DNA of 17,136 bases from Saprospiraceae bacterium. Its GTDB lineage: Bacteria > Bacteroidota > Bacteroidia > Chitinophagales > Saprospiraceae. The notes beneath the pieces are model-generated. The model was not told where the DNA came from. It made no database searches and was given only the letters and a program-made list of their open reading frames with translations. Of this stretch, positions 1-7,177 are shown in pieces. The stretch is taken from the NCBI GenBank assembly GCA_013002625.1, contig JABDJE010000017.1, forward strand, positions 1-17,136, given 5' to 3'. Position 1 is the first letter of the stretch, and each line of letters opens with the position of its first letter. The position numbers and the translations under genes are program-made.

Positions 1-1556
1 ATTCTGGTTGCATCAGCGCCTTCCTTGTCTATCTTATTGATAGCAAATACAATTGGAACTCCTGCTGCCTGAGCGTGACTGATTGCTTCTTTTGACTGAG
101 GCATTATTTTATCATCCGCTGCAACAATAACAACAACAATATCAGTAACCTTTGCTCCCCTTGCACGCATAGCTGTAAAGGCTTCGTGACCCGGTGTATC
201 AAGGAATGTGATTTTACTTTTCTTTTTGCCTTCTCCAACTTCTACTTCATAGGCACCGACGTGCTGAGTGATACCACCTGCTTCTCCGCTGGCTACATTG
301 GCAGACCGTATGTAATCCAGTAATGATGTTTTACCATGGTCAACGTGCCCCATTACGGTCACGATTGGCGCTCTTGGTTTTAAATCTTTTGGATCATCTT
401 CTTCCTCCTCCTCGAGTGTTTCTTCCTGATCTTCAACAGAGATAAATTCTACCTCATGGCCAAACTCACTTGCAACCAATTCTATAATTTCTGCATCAAG
501 TCTTTGGTTGATGGAAATGATTACACCCAGGTTCATACACTTGGTGATAATTTCTGCAACGGTTACATCCATTAACGAGGCGAGTTCTGAAGCTGAAATG
601 AATTCGGTTACTTTTAGTGTTGTTTCCACAGTTTCCATTTCCATCATTTCCTGCTTCTCTCTTTTCTCGGCTCTGTTGTCCCTTCTTATTTTTTGGCGTT
701 TGTTCTTTCCTCCTCCGGAAATTCTCGCCATTGTAGCTTTAATTTTTTCCTCAATCTCTTTTTGGCTGACCGTTTTAATTTCTTCATCCTTTTTGGACTT
801 GCCGCCTCTCTTTTCTCTTTTTAGATACTGTTCTGCAGTAACCTTTTTTCTTTTTCTTCTTCTACGTGATTTTTGAGGATCATCACCTTTAGCTGGACCG
901 CCTTTTGATTTTTCCTGCGACTTTTCGGCCTCTTTCTTTTTAGGCTTTTCAAACTGTTCTGTATTGATTTTACCCAAAATTTTAAGTCCCTTTAACTGAG
1001 GTGCTTCTGCTCTTACAACTTCCTCAGGTTCTGGTTTTGCCTCTTCCGTTTTAGTTTCTTCTGGTGCTTCTGTCGTATCTTCTACACTTTCTACTTCAGG
1101 TTCAACTTCCTCTGGCTTAGGTTCTTCTTTCTTCTCCTCTTTCTTTTCAAGATCAATTTTACCGACAACCTTAAGACCTGCTTTTGGCTTTTCAACCGCA
1201 AATATTTCTTCTGCTTCTGCTTCTTCTTTTTCTTCTGGCTTAGGCTCTTCTTCCTTAACAGGTTCTTCCTTAGGCGCTTCCTCTTTGACCGGTTCTTCAG
1301 CTTTAACTTCTTCGGGTTTTACAATAAGGGTTTCTTGAGGTTCTTCTTGAGACCTATTGCCTATTACAAGTTTATCTGCCTTTTCTTTTACCGCAATTGA
1401 ATTGCTGAATTCTTTTACAAGAATATCATACATATCATCCGATACCTTCGAAGTTGGTTTATTATCGATTTCAAAACCATTACTCTGAAGGAATTCGACG
1501 ATAGTAGTCGTTCCAACATTCAATTCTTTCGCTATTTTGACAAGACGTTTCGACAT
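1..1556 (-). CDS. infB: Translation initiation factor IF-2 (partial, 3' end missing)
   Basis: IF-2 is the GTPase that brings initiator tRNA to the 30S subunit and promotes subunit joining. The first 518 residues are visible; the gene runs off the left edge. The start is the ATG at 1556, giving MSKRLVKIAKELNV, a typical IF-2 N-terminal subdomain (about residues 1-55). Residues 70-330 are a Glu/Lys/Pro-rich linker with two GLKxxGKI copies (127-136 and 190-199), followed by basic and Arg-rich stretches. A second IF2_N-like helical region covers about 330-375. The G domain follows: G1 GHVDHGKT at 403-410, the switch region GGITQHVGAY, G3 DTPGHEA at 453-459 and G4 NKID at 507-510. The cut falls just after G4, so the rest of the G domain and the tRNA-binding domains are missing. 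It lies 29 bp downstream of nusA and is third in the rimP-nusA-infB operon. Identification is secure. Confidence 0.97.
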   Translation of the reverse strand, partial: MSKRLVKIAKELNVGTTTIVEFLQSNGFEIDNKPTSKVSDDMYDILVKEFSNSIAVKEKADKLVIGNRSQEEPQETLIVKPEEVKAEEPVKEEAPKEEPVKEEEPKPEEKEEAEAEEIFAVEKPKAGLKVVGKIDLEKKEEKKEEPKPEEVEPEVESVEDTTEAPEETKTEEAKPEPEEVVRAEAPQLKGLKILGKINTEQFEKPKKKEAEKSQEKSKGGPAKGDDPQKSRRRRKRKKVTAEQYLKREKRGGKSKKDEEIKTVSQKEIEEKIKATMARISGGGKNKRQKIRRDNRAEKREKQEMMEMETVETTLKVTEFISASELASLMDVTVAEIITKCMNLGVIISINQRLDAEIIELVASEFGHEVEFISVEDQEETLEEEEEDDPKDLKPRAPIVTVMGHVDHGKTSLLDYIRSANVASGEAGGITQHVGAYEVEVGEGKKKSKITFLDTPGHEAFTAMRARGAKVTDIVVVIVAADDKIMPQSKEAISHAQAAGVPIVFAINKIDKEGADATR

Positions 1557-1585
1557 GTAGTTTATTATAGTATTTTTTTTTCAGA

Positions 1586-2824
1586 CTAATCGTCTTCAAA
1601 TTCAGATTCCAATACCTTAAGCACAGCATCTATCGTTTCTTCCTCAAGGTCGGTCCTTCTTAATAATTCTTCTTTACTTAATTCTAATACACTTCTGGCT
1701 GTATCACAACCAATACCTTTAAGCGCATCAATTACCCATTCTTCTATTTCATCTGAGAATTCGTCAAGATCCACATCTTCCAGACCTGGTTCATCATCTT
1801 CTCTGTATACATCTATTTCAAAACCTGTTAATCGACTTGCCAATTTGATATTGGATCCACCTTTACCAATTGCCAACGAAACCTGATCAGGCTTCAGGAA
1901 TACAGCAGCTGTACTTTTTTCTGTATTGAGATCGATGTTTGACACCTTAGCTGGCGTCAGGGCTCTTTGAATAAATAATGTAAGGTTATTCGTAAAGTTT
2001 ACGATATCAATATTTTCATTTTTCAGCTCTCTAACAATTCCATGAATTCTTGAGCCTTTCATTCCAACACAAGCACCAACTGGATCTATCCTGTCATCAT
2101 AGGACTCTACTGCCACTTTTGCTCTTTCACCAGGAATCCTAACAATTTTCTTGATTGTGATCAGACCGTCTTCAATCTCAGGTACTTCCTGTTCCATTAA
2201 TTTTTCAAGGAACCTGCTATCGGTTCTGGACATAATAACCATAGGGTTATTGTTCTTCATGTCCACACGTTTGATTACCCCTTTAACCATATCCCCTTTT
2301 CTCAGAAAATCTCCTTTGATCATTTCTGTTCTTGGAAGAATAAGCTCACTTCCAGTGGCATCATCTATGATTAAAAATTCTCGTTTTAAAACCTGTGCAA
2401 CTTCTCCGAGCACTATTTCACCAACACGATCCGAATAGCGCTTAAAGATTTCATCTTTTTCAAGTTCCATGATTCTTGATATCAATGTCTGTCTTGCAGC
2501 AAGAATCGCACGTCTTCCAAAATCTTCTAAACCCAACTGCTCGTAACATTCTTCTCCTACTTCATAGTCCTCATCGATCGATAGGGCTTCTGATACAGAA
2601 ATTTGGCTCATTTCATCTGTCACCTCACCATCAGGAACAATTTCTCTTACTCTCCACATTTCAAGGTCACCATTCTGAGTGTTGACAATAACATCGAAGT
2701 TATCATCAGAACCATATTTCTTCTTGATAAGTGTTCTAAATACATCCTCCAGAACTCTTACCATAGTAGGTCGGTCAATGTTTTTTCCAGCCTTAAATTC
2801 CGCAAACGATTCTACGAGATTCAT
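1586..2824 (-). CDS. nusA: Transcription termination/antitermination protein NusA
   Basis: NusA binds RNA polymerase and nascent RNA and modulates pausing, intrinsic termination and antitermination. The 412-residue product has the family layout: an RNAP-binding N-terminal domain (about 1-130), an S1 domain (about 135-200), and two KH domains with GxxG loops at GMKG (254-257) and GKGG (320-323, within LAIGKGGSNIKLAS). An acidic segment (about 342-362) leads to one C-terminal helix-hairpin-helix-like module (about 363-408). The two AR repeats of the E. coli protein are not seen, so the protein is shorter than the roughly 495-residue gammaproteobacterial form; I believe this is normal for the phylum. 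It starts at ATG 2824, only 3 bp after the rimP stop, and is followed by infB. Because NusA can act on intrinsic terminators, the hairpin in this operon's leader is a possible autoregulatory target (inference). Confidence 0.97.
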   Translation of the reverse strand: MNLVESFAEFKAGKNIDRPTMVRVLEDVFRTLIKKKYGSDDNFDVIVNTQNGDLEMWRVREIVPDGEVTDEMSQISVSEALSIDEDYEVGEECYEQLGLEDFGRRAILAARQTLISRIMELEKDEIFKRYSDRVGEIVLGEVAQVLKREFLIIDDATGSELILPRTEMIKGDFLRKGDMVKGVIKRVDMKNNNPMVIMSRTDSRFLEKLMEQEVPEIEDGLITIKKIVRIPGERAKVAVESYDDRIDPVGACVGMKGSRIHGIVRELKNENIDIVNFTNNLTLFIQRALTPAKVSNIDLNTEKSTAAVFLKPDQVSLAIGKGGSNIKLASRLTGFEIDVYREDDEPGLEDVDLDEFSDEIEEWVIDALKGIGCDTARSVLELSKEELLRRTDLEEETIDAVLKVLESEFEDD

Positions 2825-2827
2825 TGT

Positions 2828-3292
2828 TTATTTTGAAAACGTTACTAAAATTTTTGATTCCTTAATATTATCGAAACGCAGTTCGTGTAACTGGGCCTCT
2901 ATCTTTTTAGATTTTGGTGTCTCTACAATAATCATTTCACCTTTAATTTCTTTAAGCGTGCCGCTAACTTTGGCGTCATCGTCTAGAATGACCTCAATCT
3001 TACGACCTATGTGTTGAGCATATTGCCTTTTAAATTTTAAAGGTCTATCTACACCCGGAGATGATACTTCAAGCGTATACTTTTCTCCAATAATCTTGGA
3101 TTCATCAAGATAGGCCTCAATTGCTCGGCTCAGTTTTTGGCACTGCCAAAATTTAACACCCTTATCAGCATCGATGAATACTTCGATTTTCTTCCCATTT
3201 ATCAAGATATCTACGAGAAAGCAGTCCTGAAGATCTTCTTCTTTAAAACGAGCTTCAGCTATTTCCGTGATATCAGTTGTCAATTTTTCCAA
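2828..3292 (-). CDS. rimP: Ribosome maturation factor RimP (TTG start)
   Basis: RimP assists late assembly of the 30S ribosomal subunit. The 154-residue product matches the family in length. It carries the hallmark segment LEVSSPGVDRPL (74-85) between an N-terminal alpha/beta domain and a C-terminal small beta-barrel (about 88-154). The start codon is TTG at 3292-3290. No ATG lies in frame upstream before the stop at 3319-3317, and the first internal Met is residue 120, so a non-ATG start is forced. It heads the operon with nusA 3 bp downstream and infB third, the usual bacterial order. The start lies 12 nt past the U-tract of a leader terminator hairpin and 10 nt past the stop of a 9-codon mini-ORF. 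Weak initiation together with the hairpin suggests tuned expression (inference). Confidence 0.93.
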   Translation of the reverse strand: MEKLTTDITEIAEARFKEEDLQDCFLVDILINGKKIEVFIDADKGVKFWQCQKLSRAIEAYLDESKIIGEKYTLEVSSPGVDRPLKFKRQYAQHIGRKIEVILDDDAKVSGTLKEIKGEMIIVETPKSKKIEAQLHELRFDNIKESKILVTFSK

Positions 3293-3302
3293 TAGGCTAA
3301 AA

Positions 3303-3332
3303 TTAAAAAGAGGGAACTATTGCTCCCTCCAT
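3303..3332 (-). CDS. Putative 9-codon leader peptide upstream of rimP
   Basis: A mini-ORF reads ATG GAG GGA GCA ATA GTT CCC TCT TTT TAA, encoding MEGAIVPSF. It lies on the same strand as rimP, starts about 10 nt downstream of the inferred transcription start, covers the entire terminator hairpin and U-tract, and stops 10 nt before the TTG of rimP in a different frame. A ribosome on it would prevent the hairpin from forming, so it could act as a cis-acting attenuation leader or feed re-initiation at rimP. No Shine-Dalgarno sequence is visible. An ORF this short can arise by chance, so this is a hypothesis rather than an established gene. Confidence 0.3.
   Translation of the reverse strand: MEGAIVPSF
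3305..3329 (-). terminator. Intrinsic terminator / attenuator hairpin in the rimP leader
   Basis: On the minus strand GAGGGAGC-AATA-GTTCCCTC forms an 8-bp stem (3329-3310, one G-T wobble) with a 4-nt loop, followed at once by TTTTT (3309-3305) and then AATTTT. This is the standard shape of a Rho-independent terminator. The only minus-strand transcript that can reach it without crossing the oppositely oriented PNP gene comes from the promoter at 3347-3377. It therefore lies inside the rimP-nusA-infB leader rather than after a gene. On the plus strand the same stem has no U-tract, so it is not a terminator there. Confidence 0.65.
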
Positions 3333-3346
3333 CGCTATTTGTGCTG

Positions 3347-3377
3347 CAAAGATAAAGAAATAATACCGATCTTACAA
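3347..3377 (-). promoter_or_regulatory. Bacteroidota-type promoter of rimP-nusA-infB
   Basis: Read on the minus strand, TATCTTTG (3354-3347) matches the Bacteroidota -7 consensus TAnnTTTG exactly. TTG at 3377-3375 lies 20 bp upstream, at the usual distance for the -33 element. The inferred transcription start is near 3340. That gives a leader of about 50 nt before the rimP TTG codon, most of it occupied by the terminator hairpin. Confidence 0.75.
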
Positions 3378-3399
3378 GCCATTATAATCTTGTGTAATC

Positions 3400-4224
3400 A
3401 TGAATGATATATACCGAAAAAGCCAGGAAGCAGCGGAATTTATAAACAAATCATTTAACACCAAATTCTCTCTCGCCATCATTACAGGATCCGGTTTAGA
3501 TGTATTGCTTGATGCCTATGAAATAAAAAGCAAAATAGCCTTCGCTGATGTCCCTCATTTACCCCAATCTACATTTCACAAAGGGGAGTTTTTGCATTGC
3601 GTCTATAAGGGTGTTGATTTTCTGGCCTTAAATGGTAGGCTTCATTACTATGAAGGGTACAGCGCACAAGAGGTCACCTTTCCCATAAGAATATTATCTG
3701 CATTGGGACTGAAATATGTTATGGTCACCAATGCGTCAGGAGGATTAAATCCTGAATATGACTTTGGAGAATTGGTTTTAATAAATGACCATATAAATCT
3801 AATGCCTGAGCATCCACTTCGAGGACCTAATGATGAAAGACTGGGGGATCGTTTCCCCGATATGTCCAATGCATACAACAAAGAACTAAGAACCCGTATT
3901 CTTAAACGTGCTACTCAATTGAATATCTCATTAAAACAAGGTGTATACGCTGGATTTCAAGGACCTAGTTTAGAGACACCGGCAGAGTACAAATTCATTC
4001 ACACAATCGGAGCTGATATGGTGGGGATGTCAACTGTACCTGAAGTCATAGTTGCAAATCATTGTGGATTGAAAGTCATCGCTTTTTCGATTGTCACAAA
4101 TGTTTGCTATCCCCCTGAACGAATTAAAGAAACTTCTGTTGAAGATGTAATCCAGACAGCAAATAAGGCTGCTCCGAAACTGTCTATTCTGATTAATGAT
4201 ATTATACTGGATCTGCATAATTAG
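3400..4224 (+). CDS. Purine nucleoside phosphorylase (class I, PNP-type)
   Basis: This enzyme splits purine (deoxy)nucleosides with phosphate to the free base and (deoxy)ribose 1-phosphate in the cytoplasmic purine salvage pathway. The 274-residue product has the trimeric (class I) PNP fold signatures: TGSGL (29-33, phosphate loop), GRLHYYEGY (79-87, including the phosphate-contacting His82), TNASGGLNP, then GPSLETPAEY and GMSTVPEVIVANHCGL, close to the human PNP motifs. The base-contacting Glu lies in ETPAE, and the Asn of SIVTN matches the residue that gives 6-oxopurine preference in human PNP, so inosine and guanosine are the likely substrates. The gene is divergent from rimP across a 107-bp gap and lies 40 bp upstream of uvrA. 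I found no convincing promoter; TAATCTTG at 3385-3392 is only a partial -7 match and has no -33 partner. Confidence 0.93.
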   Translation: MNDIYRKSQEAAEFINKSFNTKFSLAIITGSGLDVLLDAYEIKSKIAFADVPHLPQSTFHKGEFLHCVYKGVDFLALNGRLHYYEGYSAQEVTFPIRILSALGLKYVMVTNASGGLNPEYDFGELVLINDHINLMPEHPLRGPNDERLGDRFPDMSNAYNKELRTRILKRATQLNISLKQGVYAGFQGPSLETPAEYKFIHTIGADMVGMSTVPEVIVANHCGLKVIAFSIVTNVCYPPERIKETSVEDVIQTANKAAPKLSILINDIILDLHN

Positions 4225-4264
4225 GAAAGGCATTCGTATCTTTATGTGTTTTAGACCTTTTTAA

Positions 4265-7093
4265 ATGGCAAAGATTTCTGAAGAACAGTTTATTGAAATT
4301 TCAGGGGCGAAAGAGAATAATCTCAAAGACGTTCATCTGAAAATTCCAAAGAACAAATTAGTTGTAATTACCGGCATCAGTGGCAGTGGTAAATCTTCAT
4401 TGGCGTTCGATACGCTATATGCTGAGGGTCAAAGACGTTATATGGAAACCTTCTCTTCCTATGCACGGCAATTTTTAGGAAAAATGGAACGGCCGGACGT
4501 TGAAAAAATAGATGGTTTAAGTCCTGTTATATCTATTGAGCAGAAAACCACAGCATGGAACCCAAGAAGTACGGTCGGCACCACTACAGAAATCTATGAC
4601 TTTTTACGACTTATGTATGCTCGTATCGGCGAGGCTTATTCCTTTAATACGGGCAAACGTATGGTTCAGTATACAGAAGTGCAGATTATTGACAATATTC
4701 TCAAAAATTTTAAAGGGAAAAAGATAAGTATTCTGGCACCAGTGATTCGAGCAAGAAAAGGGCATTATCGCGACCTCTTTGAGCAAACACGTAAAAAAGG
4801 ATATACAAAAGTAAGGGCTGATGGTAAGGTATTGGATTTAAAGCCCGGTCTTCAGTTGGACAGATACAAAGTCCACGATATTGAAATTGTGATTGACCGT
4901 ATAAAAGTCGATTCGGAAAAAAGAGACAGACTGGCCGAATCCTTGCAAATTGCTTTTAAACAGAGTCAGGATTTCATCCAAATTCTTGATAATGATACCC
5001 TCGAAGTCAGAACTTATTCCAAACGATTGATGTGTCACGAAACTGGCATTTCATACCAGGAACCATCTCCGAACACTTTTTCATTTAATTCTCCCTATGG
5101 AACATGCCCAAGGTGTAAAGGGCTTGGAGAATGCCACGATGTGGATATGGATAAAGTGATTCCTGACAAGAATAAGACGATTAACCAGGGCGGGATTGTC
5201 CCATTTGGGGAGGTCCGTGACAATTATACTTTTAAGCAATTGAGGCAGTTATCTAAGAAGTATAAGTTTACCTTCTCCACCCCCATCAAAGATATAGATC
5301 CAGAAGCAATGGATGTCATTTTGCACGGTGGCGATGATTCAGTAAAAATGAATTTAAGTTTCGCCAAGCATGACTTCACCTATAACCTTGCCCATGAGGG
5401 GCTTGTTAATATGTTGTATCGTTGGCAATCTACTTCCACATCTGAGAAAATTCGCCGGTGGGCAGAAGACTTTATGACGGTTATTACTTGTCCCGAGTGT
5501 GAAGGCTATAGATTAAAGAAGGAATCATTGCATTTCAAACTGGGTGAAAAACATATCGGTGCGCTTGCGACAATGGATCTCAGTGAATTAAAAGAATGGA
5601 TGAGCGGAATTGAAAAACACCTTGATTCTAAGCAAAAAGCTGTTGCCAAAGATGTCTTGAAAGAAATTAGAATGCGATTGCAGTTTCTTCTGGATGTTGG
5701 TTTGGATTATTTATCTCTGAACAGGCCGACCAGAACTTTATCTGGTGGTGAAAGTCAGAGAACAAGACTTGCTACACAAATTGGATCTCAATTATCAGGT
5801 ATTACTTACATAATGGATGAGCCTAGTATTGGACTTCATCAACGCGATAATCAAAGGTTAATCAACGCGCTCAAAAACCTTACCTTTATAGGGAATACGG
5901 TTGTAGTAGTTGAACACGATAAGGATATTATGCTAGCTTCCGATTATCTGGTAGACCTTGGACCTGGTGCAGGTAAACTTGGAGGTGAAATTGTTGATGA
6001 AGGAATTCCGCTTGCATTCAAGAAGGGGAAAGGCCTTACGGCAAAATATTTACTCGGAAAGGAGGAAATAGAAGTCCCCAAAGAGCGTCGAAAGGGCAAT
6101 GGCAAAAAATTGAAATTGACTGGCGCTGTAGGCCATAACCTAAAAAAAGTAACCCTTGAAATCCCACTCGGTACTTTTACTTGTGTTACTGGTGTTTCGG
6201 GCAGTGGGAAGTCGTCATTAATCAATCAAACCCTTTATCCGATATTGCGTCAACATTTTTATAAAAGCATTAAAAGACCCCTGGAATATGGCAAGATTAA
6301 GGGTCTGGAACATATCGACAAAGTGATTGAAATAGATCAAAGCCCAATAGGTCGGACGCCACGTTCAAATCCGGCTACATATATTGGCGTATTTACAGAT
6401 ATCAGAAACATATTTGCGGGCTTGCCAGAATCAAAGATTCGAGGCTACAAACCTGGTAGATTTTCTTTCAATGTAAAAGAGGGGAGGTGTGATACATGTG
6501 AAGGTGGCGGTATGAAATTGATCGAAATGAATTTCCTTCCGGATGTCTATGTTGAGTGCGAAACCTGCTTGGGTAAACGATACAAGAGGGAGACTTTGGA
6601 AATCCTTTACAAAGGCAAATCCATTTCAGATGTACTCAATCTGAATGTCGATGAAGCTGTTGAATTCTTTAAGAACATTCCTAAAATTTACCGAAAGCTC
6701 AAAACACTCCAGGATGTGGGTTTAGGTTATATAACCCTGGGACAACAAGCGACAAGCTTGTCAGGTGGCGAAGCACAGCGCGTCAAATTAGCAGAGGAAT
6801 TATCTAAACGAGATACAGGCAATACATTCTATATTTTGGATGAACCTACGACAGGATTACATTTTGAGGATATCAAGCATTTATTGGCCGTGTTAAACAA
6901 GCTGGTTGAAAAGGGTAACACCATTGTTGTCATTGAACATAACATGGATGTAATCAAAGTGGCAGATCATATAATCGATATTGGTCCAGAAGGCGGCAGA
7001 GCTGGTGGAGAAATTGTGTTCAGTGGTCTTCCAGAAGCACTTATAAAATCCAAGAAAAGTTACACCGCCAAATTTCTGAAAGAGGAAATCTGA
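4265..7093 (+). CDS. uvrA: UvrABC excinuclease subunit A
   Basis: UvrA is the damage-sensing ABC-type ATPase of nucleotide excision repair; it loads UvrB at lesions. The 942-residue product is full length. NBD1 has Walker A GISGSGKSS (37-45), signature LSGGESQR (492-499) and Walker B IMDEPSIGL. NBD2 has Walker A GVSGSGKSS (643-651), signature LSGGEAQR (832-839) and Walker B ILDEPTTGL. The C-terminal zinc module is complete (C742, C745, C765, C768). The first zinc module is incomplete: C281 and C284 are present, but the partner pair reads C257-H-E-T260, lacking one Cys. A further CPEC pair is at 409-412. The ATG at 4265 gives the expected N-terminus. The gene follows PNP by 40 bp; TATCTTTA at 4237-4244 is a one-mismatch -7 box, so a separate promoter is possible but weakly supported. 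Confidence 0.98.
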   Translation: MAKISEEQFIEISGAKENNLKDVHLKIPKNKLVVITGISGSGKSSLAFDTLYAEGQRRYMETFSSYARQFLGKMERPDVEKIDGLSPVISIEQKTTAWNPRSTVGTTTEIYDFLRLMYARIGEAYSFNTGKRMVQYTEVQIIDNILKNFKGKKISILAPVIRARKGHYRDLFEQTRKKGYTKVRADGKVLDLKPGLQLDRYKVHDIEIVIDRIKVDSEKRDRLAESLQIAFKQSQDFIQILDNDTLEVRTYSKRLMCHETGISYQEPSPNTFSFNSPYGTCPRCKGLGECHDVDMDKVIPDKNKTINQGGIVPFGEVRDNYTFKQLRQLSKKYKFTFSTPIKDIDPEAMDVILHGGDDSVKMNLSFAKHDFTYNLAHEGLVNMLYRWQSTSTSEKIRRWAEDFMTVITCPECEGYRLKKESLHFKLGEKHIGALATMDLSELKEWMSGIEKHLDSKQKAVAKDVLKEIRMRLQFLLDVGLDYLSLNRPTRTLSGGESQRTRLATQIGSQLSGITYIMDEPSIGLHQRDNQRLINALKNLTFIGNTVVVVEHDKDIMLASDYLVDLGPGAGKLGGEIVDEGIPLAFKKGKGLTAKYLLGKEEIEVPKERRKGNGKKLKLTGAVGHNLKKVTLEIPLGTFTCVTGVSGSGKSSLINQTLYPILRQHFYKSIKRPLEYGKIKGLEHIDKVIEIDQSPIGRTPRSNPATYIGVFTDIRNIFAGLPESKIRGYKPGRFSFNVKEGRCDTCEGGGMKLIEMNFLPDVYVECETCLGKRYKRETLEILYKGKSISDVLNLNVDEAVEFFKNIPKIYRKLKTLQDVGLGYITLGQQATSLSGGEAQRVKLAEELSKRDTGNTFYILDEPTTGLHFEDIKHLLAVLNKLVEKGNTIVVIEHNMDVIKVADHIIDIGPEGGRAGGEIVFSGLPEALIKSKKSYTAKFLKEEI

Positions 7094-7141
7094 TAACATA
7101 TACTAATGTTCCTAATCAACTCATCTTTAATAGCTTCTTTG

Positions 7142-7149
7142 TAGCTTTG
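7142..7149 (+). promoter_or_regulatory. Candidate -7 promoter element before glyS
   Basis: TAGCTTTG matches the Bacteroidota -7 consensus TAnnTTTG exactly and lies 28 bp before the GlyRS start codon, inside the 84-bp gap after uvrA. No TTG or TTTG is found 17-23 bp upstream, so only half of the promoter is supported. The gap holds no T-box-like structure. Confidence 0.45.
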
Positions 7150-7177
7150 CGCTTCTATAAATAATTGATCTGAAAAT

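Noticed and set aside
508..876. Plus-strand open frame of 122 codons rich in Ser, Phe and Ile
   Set aside because: It is the antisense shadow of the Glu/Lys/Arg-rich linker of infB; the minus-strand frame there is a clear IF-2.
2151..3017. Several plus-strand open frames across nusA and rimP
   Set aside because: They lie opposite well-supported minus-strand genes and show no domain or motif.
3385..3392. TAATCTTG as a PNP promoter -7 box
   Set aside because: One mismatch to TAnnTTTG, no TTG at the right distance upstream, and it would place the transcription start at the start codon itself.
7095..7110. AACAT-N6-ATGTT hairpin after uvrA, as a terminator
   Set aside because: Only 5 weak A/T-rich pairs and no U-tract follow it.
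7094..7177. T-box riboswitch ahead of the glycyl-tRNA synthetase
   Set aside because: The gap is only 84 bp, has no T-box sequence and no terminator/antiterminator pair.
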